Source of the DNA: Minisyncoccota bacterium
Lineage (GTDB): Bacteria; Patescibacteriota; Minisyncoccia; Moranbacterales; GCA-2747515
Assembly (NCBI GenBank): GCA_938034715.1
Contig: CALHMM010000086.1
Span: 1-13,231 of the forward strand
DNA: 13,231 nucleotides
Direction of reading: 5' to 3'
A model generated the notes under the pieces. The model was not told the DNA's origin and made no database searches. It saw nothing but the letters and a program-made list of their open reading frames with translations. The position numbers were made by a program, and so were the translations under genes. The number at the start of each line of letters is the position of its first letter. The stretch's first letter is position 1. Positions 6,688-11,543 of the stretch are shown here, piece after piece.

Positions 6688-7851
6688 TTACTTGTTGTCG
6701 ATCGCTTGCTCTATAAGACTGGCAAGTTTTTCTCTTCCTGCGTTACAGTCCGTGTCTTCGAATGTTACTTCGTAGAAGTCGTTTTCTCCCTTTTTTCCGA
6801 AAATTTCCTCAGGTAGTTGTCCGTATCTTTGAGTGTCGATTAGAGCAACACATCTTTTTCCCTCATCAGAATTTGGTGTGTTTTCCTTTAGGACTTCGTG
6901 GATGATTATAAAAAACTTTGCTGTTGTATGATTTTTCTTTATTTTATCAATGATTTGTGGGATAAGGTGAGTATTTGATGTGGTCTGGGTAATGTCACTA
7001 GTGGTAATAACTGTTGAGACAATCTGTCCATTGTAGTGCACTTGAAGCTTGCTCAGCGCCTTACCCCAGAGCTTTAAGAGTGAGAGTGGCTGGGATTTAT
7101 AGAGATGTGTGACAATTTCATGCTGGTCGGCACCGTATTCAATGAGTGATCCCGCGCGTGAGAGGGCATTTGGTGTAGTGTGGTTGGAGCGAAAGCTGTC
7201 AGTTGCGCTTATTATGCCTGTAAGTAGACATTGTGCAACGTTGTTATCCACTGATTGTCTTTCTGTGTATTCGCAAAGTCGTGTGATCATCTCGCTAACT
7301 GATGATGCTGTCAAATCAACGATATTGATCTTGCCAAAATCTTCGTTGTCGCTTTTATTATCGATATTTACCACAGGGATGTCATAAAAGATGTCTGGGA
7401 TTTCGGTCAGTAATGATCCAAATGCTTCCTTGTCACTACCACCAATGGCGATCATTACGCTGTATGGAAATTGCGCGAGTCCAAAGCTGAAATCCTTGGA
7501 GTCGATCATGCCTTTGTTTGGAGTGATGTACACACGTACTTCATCATCTGCGCGCTCACTGCGTACATCTGTGATGTCATTGTGCGTGGTTTTGAATGTA
7601 AGGACGAAGTCGCGTGACCCTGAAAGGCTGTCTTTGACGTTTTCTGGTTGGGGTAAGAAACTATACATTTCTTTGTTTCCACTAGGATCTTTGAAGGCAA
7701 TTGTAGCTTGATTGCCGGTGTTTTCTATAAAATGTGTGAGGCCGTATCCCGCACCGATCATGTCACCTGTGGGATTTTGTGGGAGGATAATCAAAACATG
7801 CTCAGAACTTGACAGGATTTTGGTAAATTGATCATCTGTGGAAAGGCTCAT
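6688..7851 (-). CDS. Degenerate DHH-family phosphoesterase-like protein (NrnA/RecJ superfamily)
   Basis: 387 residues from the ATG at 7851. The layout follows the two-domain DHH/DHHA1 family (oligoribonuclease/pAp phosphatase NrnA and relatives): an N-terminal motif VLIILPQNPTGDMIGAG (19-35) matching the family's H-x-N-P-D-G-D-x-x-G-S; VVNIDNKSDNEDFGKINIVD (160-179) matching N-I-D-H-H...N-F-G-x-I-N-x-V-D; and LLTGIISATDSFRS (209-222) with NHTTPNAL and then the GAD motif. The metal ligands are mostly lost: the motif I His is Pro and its first Asp is Thr, DHH is DNK, and the Asp before TG/TD in motif III is Ala. Catalysis is therefore unlikely; a binding or structural role is inferred. Residues about 260-387 would be the DHHA1-like part. 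A TTG at 7884 would extend the frame by 11 codons but lies at the promoter. No Shine-Dalgarno. The next gene downstream is the tandem pilus ATPase. Confidence 0.8.
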   Translation of the reverse strand: MSLSTDDQFTKILSSSEHVLIILPQNPTGDMIGAGYGLTHFIENTGNQATIAFKDPSGNKEMYSFLPQPENVKDSLSGSRDFVLTFKTTHNDITDVRSERADDEVRVYITPNKGMIDSKDFSFGLAQFPYSVMIAIGGSDKEAFGSLLTEIPDIFYDIPVVNIDNKSDNEDFGKINIVDLTASSVSEMITRLCEYTERQSVDNNVAQCLLTGIISATDSFRSNHTTPNALSRAGSLIEYGADQHEIVTHLYKSQPLSLLKLWGKALSKLQVHYNGQIVSTVITTSDITQTTSNTHLIPQIIDKIKKNHTTAKFFIIIHEVLKENTPNSDEGKRCVALIDTQRYGQLPEEIFGKKGENDFYEVTFEDTDCNAGREKLASLIEQAIDNK

Positions 7852-7887
7852 GCAGTAAGGAAAAAGAGATTGATAAAATAACAATAT

Positions 7888-7916
7888 ATAGTATCAATTG
7901 CTGCGTTTTTAGTCAA
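7888..7916 (-). promoter_or_regulatory. Promoter of the DHH-like gene
   Basis: On the minus strand: -35 TTGACT (7911-7916), 17-bp spacer, -10 TACTAT (7888-7893). The predicted start near 7881 gives a leader of about 30 nt before the ATG at 7851. DnaA-box-like sites begin 11 bp upstream of the -35. Confidence 0.5.
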
Positions 7917-7926
7917 TTTCAGAGTT

Positions 7927-8050
7927 ATTTACACAGTTATACATAAATTATCCACTATTTGCGCGTTTGGCTGCTTTATTTTTGCGTATAGTGCTCGTTT
8001 TGACGATTAATGTCGAGAGTAATATACCGGTTATACATGAGTTATGCACA
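7927..8050 (+). promoter_or_regulatory. Cluster of DnaA-box-like 9-mers in helical phase
   Basis: Compared with TTATNCACA, all on the plus strand: ATTTACACA 7927-7935 (two mismatches), TTATACATA 7937-7945 (one), TTATCCACT 7948-7956 (one), TTATACATG 8031-8039 (two), TTATGCACA 8042-8050 (perfect). Starts are 10, 11 and, in the second group, 11 bp apart, so the sites face the same side of the helix. Such phasing is typical of DnaA-binding arrays in origins and DnaA-controlled promoters. The first group lies next to the DHH-like promoter. It could be an origin, a DnaA-regulated promoter or a titration site. Against an origin: no obvious G/C skew reversal by eye across the window. Confidence 0.45.
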
Positions 8051-8109
8051 TTTTTACCTGCCTCGTAGAGGATTTCAATCTACATAAGTTGTAGTTTGCG
8101 TACTTTTTT

Positions 8110-8145
8110 AAAAAAAATTCAAGTCCACCAATTTATTGGTGGACT
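8110..8145 (-). terminator. Intrinsic terminator of the CHC2-like gene
   Basis: A perfect 10-bp stem (AGTCCACCAA 8122-8131, TTGGTGGACT 8136-8145) with a 4-base loop. On the minus strand it is followed, after a few bases, by a run of eight T (A-run 8110-8117), and it lies 41 nt after the stop of the small Cys-rich gene. Confidence 0.85.
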
Positions 8146-8186
8146 AGGGGTTTGTGTTTACTATATCCGCTGATTTTGGTTGAATG

Positions 8187-8525
8187 TTAGAATCCAGCTT
8201 TTTGCATTGTTTCTTTGATGAATGCGATCGTATCATTTAAGGAAGGATCGTTTCTGACGATCCGTACGAGAGTGAGTATCGAATCTCTCTTTTTGCACTT
8301 GGACGTGCGAAATTTTTTTGTCATTGTGTTGACGAATAATATGCAATTGTCGGTATCTGCACAATTGATGCATGGACCAATGGCTGTAAATCCTTGCTCG
8401 TTAGGCAAATCATTTGCCTGAGCCTTACTGAGCATGCCTATTTCACAAAGAAGTGTCTTTACATCGAGGTTTATGCGGATTTCTCTTGTGTTTGATGTAA
8501 TTTCTGGGCTCCAGAGATCATTCAT
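8187..8525 (-). CDS. Small Cys-rich protein resembling a degenerate primase CHC2 zinc finger
   Basis: 112 residues from the ATG at 8525, chosen because AGGAGA (8533-8538) sits 7 nt upstream, the best Shine-Dalgarno in the window; the longer frame to 8579 lacks one. The central part, GPCINCADTDNCILFVNTMT (50-69) then KKFRTSKCKKRDSILTLVRIV (70-90), resembles the DnaG N-terminal zinc finger: C-x2-C/H, a strand with F-x-V-N, F-x-C-x-x-C, then an acidic-hydrophobic helix (here DSILTLVRIV) and a further helix (NDTIAFIKE). Cysteines are C27, C52, C55, C61 and C77; the third canonical ligand appears to be Thr74, so C61 might replace it or zinc binding may be lost. No TOPRIM or helicase-binding domain is present, so it is not a primase itself. 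Possible nucleic-acid-binding accessory; function unknown. Transcribed divergently from tsaE. Confidence 0.6.
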   Translation of the reverse strand: MNDLWSPEITSNTREIRINLDVKTLLCEIGMLSKAQANDLPNEQGFTAIGPCINCADTDNCILFVNTMTKKFRTSKCKKRDSILTLVRIVRNDPSLNDTIAFIKETMQKAGF

Positions 8526-8623
8526 GACGGATTCTCCTGTAAATGAATGTGTTTTTAAGTTACTTATATACCTTTTCACTTGTTGAAAATTTTGTCAAGC
8601 TTTTTGGATCATTTCTTTTGCAG

Positions 8624-8629
8624 TACAAT
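8624..8629 (+). promoter_or_regulatory. -10 element of tsaE, leaderless arrangement
   Basis: TACAAT ends exactly 6 nt before the ATG at 8636, so the usual start distance puts the first transcribed base at or next to the A of the ATG. At 17-bp spacing the -35 position (8601-8606, TTTTTG) is poor. Same geometry as in front of polA. Confidence 0.45.
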
Positions 8630-8635
8630 GGATCT

Positions 8636-9118
8636 ATGGAGAATTCAACGTTTATCGTAGATTCATTGGATGCCACGCTGCAATATGCTCGGAAATTTGC
8701 ATCGTCTCTTTCTGGTGGCGAAATTATTGCACTGCGTGGTGATTTAGGTGCAGGAAAGACTACGTTTTCACAAGAGATTTTGCAGACTTTGGGTGCAGCT
8801 GGTCCATTTACTAGTCCTACGTTTACTATTATCAAGCAATATGATTTGTCTGATGAGAGCTCTGGGTGCGCTCAAGGTGTCAGGCGTGTGTATCATATCG
8901 ATGCATATCGAGTAACAGACGTAGATATGGTAGAATTGGGGTGGCAAGAAATGGTTGACGATGTGCAGGCAGTGATGCTTATCGAATGGCCAGGGAAAAT
9001 AGCACCTCTTATTCCTGCCAGAGCTCAAGAAATATTTTTTGAGACCGTTTCTCAGACAAGTAGGCGGATTACGTTGAGAGATTCATCGAGTCGACTTGTT
9101 GACACTGAGAGGTTATAA
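8636..9118 (+). CDS. tsaE: tRNA t6A biosynthesis ATPase TsaE
   Basis: 160 residues from the ATG at 8636 (MENSTFIV), the normal TsaE length. TsaE is the P-loop ATPase that works with TsaB and TsaD to place threonylcarbamoyl on A37 of ANN-decoding tRNAs, in the cytoplasm. Seen: Walker A GDLGAGKTTFSQ, then the switch region FTSPTFTIIKQYDL, then HIDAYR, VELGWQEM and the Walker B-like VMLIEWPGKIAPLIP, all diagnostic of the family. A frame extending to 8543 would add 31 residues without family similarity and would cross the -10 element. The insert between QYDL and YHIDAYR (DESSGCAQGVRR) is somewhat longer than usual. The TAA stop lies inside the -10 box of the next gene. tsaB and tsaD are not in the window. 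Confidence 0.95.
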   Translation: MENSTFIVDSLDATLQYARKFASSLSGGEIIALRGDLGAGKTTFSQEILQTLGAAGPFTSPTFTIIKQYDLSDESSGCAQGVRRVYHIDAYRVTDVDMVELGWQEMVDDVQAVMLIEWPGKIAPLIPARAQEIFFETVSQTSRRITLRDSSSRLVDTERL

Positions 9119-9119
9119 T
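9091..9119 (+). promoter_or_regulatory. Promoter of the lipoprotein cyclophilin, inside the end of tsaE
   Basis: -35-like TCGACT (9091-9096; 4 of 6), 17-bp spacer, perfect -10 TATAAT (9114-9119), which contains the tsaE TAA stop. Predicted start is near 9126, giving a leader of only about 9 nt before the ATG at 9135. Confidence 0.55.
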
Positions 9120-9134
9120 AATTTAAAATATACT

Positions 9135-9902
9135 ATGAAAAAAAGAGTTTTACTTTTTGGAGCGTTGGGGTTTGTGCTGACGGGCTGTGGCTCTACTGTA
9201 GCAGATGTCGAAACTGGAGACACCGTACCTTCTGAAGGATATGTCTCAGAGCGTATTGATACACTAGATAATGCAAAAGATGATGTCGCAGCTGCGATGG
9301 AGAAAAAAAGTGCAGGACTAGAGCAAGCGCTGGATGAAGCAGGACTGAATGATACAACTACTAATAAAGATAATAATAAAGATATGATGGACCAAGCAAA
9401 TATCCCTGAAGCGATTGACATGGATCTAGCGGGAACATGCACAGGAGCTGCAATTACGACGAATCAAGGCTTGATTGAGGTGGAGTTTGATGGGGAGAAG
9501 GCGCCGATCGCTGTGGCAAATTTCTGCACTCTAGCAAAGAAAGGGTTTTATGATGGAGTGATCTTTCATCGCGTTATCAAGGACTTTATGATCCAAGGCG
9601 GTGATCCTGACGGAATTGGTACTGGAGGTCCTGGGTATCAATTTCCTGACGAGCTTCCAGAAGCTGGAGAGTATAAGATCGGTTCACTAGCAATGGCAAA
9701 TGCTGGACCAAACACAAACGGAAGTCAGTTTTTTATCGTTAGCGGTCCAAATGGTGTAGGGCTTCCACCGCAGTATACACTCTTCGGTCAGACGACAGTA
9801 GGTTTGGATGTTGTGGAGAAGATCCAGAATGCAGAGACGCAGCCAGGGGATAAACCAGTAGAGCCAGTTGTTATTGAAGGAATTGTACTCACAGAGAAAT
9901 AG
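9135..9902 (+). CDS. Cyclophilin-type peptidyl-prolyl isomerase, lipoprotein
   Basis: 255 residues from the ATG at 9135. Residues 1-18 are a lipoprotein signal: MKKR, a hydrophobic stretch, and lipobox LTGC with the lipidated Cys at 18, so the protein should be anchored on the outer face of the cytoplasmic membrane. Residues 20-105 are a low-complexity, charged spacer (VAAAMEKKSAGLEQALDEAG, TTTNKDNNKD). The cyclophilin domain (about 104-255) carries FHRVIKDFMIQGG (144-156, with the conserved R146, F151 and Q154), MANAGPNTNGSQFFI (187-201) and YTLFGQTTVGLDVVEKI (214-230). It probably catalyses cis-trans prolyl isomerisation of exported proteins. A frame start at 9096 overlaps tsaE and would destroy the lipoprotein signal. 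Own promoter in the tsaE end. No Shine-Dalgarno. Stop is TAG. Confidence 0.94.
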   Translation: MKKRVLLFGALGFVLTGCGSTVADVETGDTVPSEGYVSERIDTLDNAKDDVAAAMEKKSAGLEQALDEAGLNDTTTNKDNNKDMMDQANIPEAIDMDLAGTCTGAAITTNQGLIEVEFDGEKAPIAVANFCTLAKKGFYDGVIFHRVIKDFMIQGGDPDGIGTGGPGYQFPDELPEAGEYKIGSLAMANAGPNTNGSQFFIVSGPNGVGLPPQYTLFGQTTVGLDVVEKIQNAETQPGDKPVEPVVIEGIVLTEK

Positions 9903-9920
9903 TACTAATAAATACAATTT

Positions 9921-9955
9921 AAAGAGCACCCCTCATAGTTGAAGGGTGCTTTTTA
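9921..9955. terminator. Terminator between convergent genes
   Basis: AGCACCC (9925-9931) pairs with GGGTGCT (9944-9950), extended by A-T and G-T pairs to about 11 bp, with a T-run at 9950-9954. It follows the cyclophilin gene by about 20 nt and overlaps the stop codon of the convergent 76-residue gene, so it may serve both. Confidence 0.8.
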
Positions 9956-10183
9956 CTTTGCGATTGCTGGAGCAAAAAGATATTCCGTTTCGTCGATTGT
10001 CAGGGAGATGTTTCCTGGACCTGTTCTTGGAGTCGCAGGACCTGCCTTTCTTACAATGTAAGAGCTTGTGCCGATCACTTTCGCGTATCCATCGCTTTCG
10101 AGTTCGTCTTTTTTTGTTGCTAACGTTGCTTTTATTTGTATCAATAGTTCGCTTGATACTTTGTCCATTTCAATTTTCCCCAT
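9953..10183 (-). CDS. Small protein of unknown function downstream of the kinase-like gene
   Basis: 76 residues; no family recognised. The N-terminal half looks helical and charged (MDKVSSELLIQIKATLATKKDEL), the second half looks beta-rich with a Pro/Gly stretch (GPATPRTGPGNISLTIDETEYLF). No signal peptide or membrane segment. It begins 31 nt after the stop of the kinase-like gene on the same strand, so the two are probably linked in expression, and both are preceded by the same 11-base element. The internal Met6 (10168) is an alternative start. Stop is TAA, immediately at a terminator hairpin, which favours a real gene. A partner or substrate of the kinase is possible but unsupported. Confidence 0.55.
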   Translation of the reverse strand: MGKIEMDKVSSELLIQIKATLATKKDELESDGYAKVIGTSSYIVRKAGPATPRTGPGNISLTIDETEYLFAPAIAK

Positions 10184-10192
10184 AGTTGGTCA

Positions 10193-10203
10193 AGTTACTA
10201 TTA
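10193..10203 (-). repeat. 11-base element upstream of the 76-residue gene, copy 1
   Basis: AGTTACTATTA on the plus strand (TAATAGTAACT on minus), 9 nt before the ATG at 10183. An identical copy lies before the kinase-like gene at 10905-10915. Shared control is possible; an AT-rich coincidence is not excluded. Confidence 0.3.
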
Positions 10204-10214
10204 TTACATTATTT

Positions 10215-10889
10215 TTAGTTTTTGTCAATACTTCCGAGTAATTTTTGCTTTGCTCTTTCTAAGCTCTGCTGGTCGTCAGGAAATCGGATTGTTTCGCCAG
10301 TGGGCTTAGATTGCAAGTACGGATCTTCCCCTTGCATTACCTCAGCGGAGTTTCCAAAGTCTATAATGACCGGCATGTGTGTGTCTTGTTCGAACATGAT
10401 ATTGCCTTCGTGGAGATCTCTGTGGAAAAGGTTATTTTTGTGAAGAATTGCTAGGTGATCTTCGAGTTTTTTAAAATAGAGCTCGATATCAAATCCTTCT
10501 GGAAGTTTTGCCTTTCCCTCAATGACATCTTTGATGCTGTTACCATGGATTCGTTCCATAGTTAATACATCGATTTTCTTTTTTCCAAAAACACTGAAAA
10601 TCCCGTATTGCATAGGTGTTCGGACCGTTTCTGTGTCGTACTTTCTTATTTCTGTGGCAATCTCCATTTCCCTATTGGTGTCATTGTAAGGATAGAGGTA
10701 TTTCTGTGCGTTCGTGTCTTTGATTACTTTGTAGGTGTAGTCAGGGTTTTCTGTGTCATGGTGGATGATCGCCATCTCACCTTCTCCGAGGCGTGTTTCG
10801 AAATTTCTTACGATCTCAATCAGTTGTTTAAATCGATCAGCTAGGTTTTCTTGGTTTTCGTGTATGCGCGGAAATGACTCTTGTCGCAT
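10215..10889 (-). CDS. Minimal protein-kinase-like phosphotransferase
   Basis: 224 residues. Core kinase motifs: glycine-rich strand RLGEGEMAIIHHD (33-45), ATP-binding Lys in YKVIKD (Lys54 or 57), candidate helix-C Glu 74-80, hinge LTMERIHGNSI (109-119), catalytic loop HRDLHEGNIMF (156-166) with D158 and N163, and metal-binding DFG (177-179). All residues for ATP-Mg binding and transfer seem present, so it should be active. Only about 45 residues follow DFG; the activation-segment APE and the C-lobe helices of a Hanks-type kinase are missing, which makes it closer to the RIO, Kdo/WaaP or ABC1-like compact kinases. The substrate is unknown. The 76-residue gene follows. No membrane segment. Start ATG at 10889 has no Shine-Dalgarno; a weak promoter (TTCCTA, 17 bp, TATATT at 10915-10920) lies just upstream. 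Stop is TAA. Confidence 0.8.
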   Translation of the reverse strand: MRQESFPRIHENQENLADRFKQLIEIVRNFETRLGEGEMAIIHHDTENPDYTYKVIKDTNAQKYLYPYNDTNREMEIATEIRKYDTETVRTPMQYGIFSVFGKKKIDVLTMERIHGNSIKDVIEGKAKLPEGFDIELYFKKLEDHLAILHKNNLFHRDLHEGNIMFEQDTHMPVIIDFGNSAEVMQGEDPYLQSKPTGETIRFPDDQQSLERAKQKLLGSIDKN

Positions 10890-10904
10890 GATTATTTTTG
10901 TCGG

Positions 10905-10923
10905 AGTTACTATTAATATAGTA
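10905..10923 (-). promoter_or_regulatory. Palindromic AT-rich element before the kinase-like gene (second 11-base copy)
   Basis: Contains AGTTACTATTA (10905-10915), identical to 10193-10203, and an inverted pair TACTAT (10908-10913 region) and ATAGTA (10918-10923) around TAAT. It overlaps the weak -10 TATATT (10915-10920), so it could be an operator. Weak support. Confidence 0.3.
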
Positions 10924-11020
10924 GCTCACTTTCGCTTTAGGAAAAAGTGCTCCAAGAAAGACATTTCACTGTGTGTTCTGCGTATGTAATTTCCATAATT
11001 GAAATTGACGAATTTGGCAA

Positions 11021-11050
11021 AAAGAAATGTCACCAAAAAAATTTGGTGAC
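11021..11050 (-). terminator. Intrinsic terminator of the Fis-like gene
   Basis: A perfect 9-bp stem (GTCACCAAA 11029-11037, TTTGGTGAC 11042-11050) with a 4-base loop; the minus strand continues with a T-rich tract. It starts 27 nt after the TAA of the Fis-like gene. Confidence 0.8.
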
Positions 11051-11077
11051 CTAATGATTGTCGTGCTCTGGTTGTGT

Positions 11078-11365
11078 TTAGGCTGCTTCTCCTAAGTCAT
11101 GTTTTGACGAGGGAGATCTTTTGCCCTTGAATTGCGACTTGTTGATTTGGTATTTCCTTAACTTCATCGTCAAGGTTGTTCGTAGTATCCCAAGTTGGTT
11201 GGCTGATTCTTGAACAACGCCATCGTTTTCTTTGAGGGCTGTCATTATCATACTAACCTCTAGTTGATTAAGAAGGCTTGTGAGATGCACTTCCGAGCCT
11301 TTCGCTAAACTTTGTTGGATGATCGTTTCAAGTTTGATCGCGAGAGAATCCGTTTCATTACTCAT
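11078..11365 (-). CDS. Fis-family helix-turn-helix DNA-binding protein
   Basis: 95 residues, close to the length of E. coli Fis (98). Residues 31-74 match the Fis/NtrC C-terminal helix-turn-helix (HTH_8): LLNQLEVSMIMTALKENDGV, then VQESANQLGILRTTLTMKLR, then KYQI, corresponding to the family's E..LI..AL....GN...AA..LGI.R.TLR.KLKKYGI. The recognition helix is RTTLTMKLRKY. Gly/Asn at the turn is replaced (ENDGVV) and R-x-T-L is kept. A short N-terminal region (1-30) without the acidic beta-hairpin arms of enterobacterial Fis precedes it; the C-terminal 20 residues are basic (KSQFKGKRSPSSKHD). Role: nucleoid-associated or transcription factor, probably a dimer; targets unknown. It is alone on its transcript and divergent from polA, so it might act on the shared control region. 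Stop is TAA. Confidence 0.82.
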   Translation of the reverse strand: MSNETDSLAIKLETIIQQSLAKGSEVHLTSLLNQLEVSMIMTALKENDGVVQESANQLGILRTTLTMKLRKYQINKSQFKGKRSPSSKHDLGEAA

Positions 11366-11438
11366 GATGGGTACCTATTTGTCTTCGTCGTCCGTACAGC
11401 GGAGACAGTTGTGGATTTGCAGTAAAAAGAACATTTCG

Positions 11439-11470
11439 TATAGTTAACTATAAATTCTTTATATTGTCAA
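11439..11470 (-). promoter_or_regulatory. Fis-like gene promoter with perfect 14-bp palindrome
   Basis: On the minus strand a perfect -35 TTGACA (11465-11470) is followed at 17 bp by TTAACT (11442-11447), a weak -10. The -10 lies within TATAGTTAACTATA (11439-11452), a perfect 14-bp palindrome, which is a likely protein-binding site. The predicted leader to the ATG at 11365 would be about 70 nt. Confidence 0.5.
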
Positions 11471-11531
11471 GTGATTGAGTATAGCGTGTGTTTTTGTAGA
11501 CACCACTGTTTCGTGAAACTCTTGGGTCGTG

Positions 11532-11537
11532 TAGAAT
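11532..11537 (+). promoter_or_regulatory. -10 element of polA, leaderless arrangement
   Basis: TAGAAT (5 of 6) ends exactly 6 nt before the ATG at 11544, the same geometry as tsaE. The -35 position is occupied by TTTCGT, inside an inverted repeat GTTTC-GT-GAAAC (11508-11519). Confidence 0.45.
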
Positions 11538-11543
11538 GAGGGT

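Noticed and set aside
7852..8186. Confident replication origin.
   Set aside because: Box cluster is suggestive, but no skew reversal was seen by eye and no dnaA or dnaN lies nearby; kept only as a candidate site.
8593..8598. TTGACA on the minus strand as -35 of the CHC2-like gene.
   Set aside because: The best -10-like sequence (TATATA) is 22 bp away, too far for a standard promoter.
8543..8635. 31-residue N-terminal extension of TsaE.
   Set aside because: No family similarity, overlaps the divergent control region and the -10 element; the ATG at 8636 fits known TsaE lengths.
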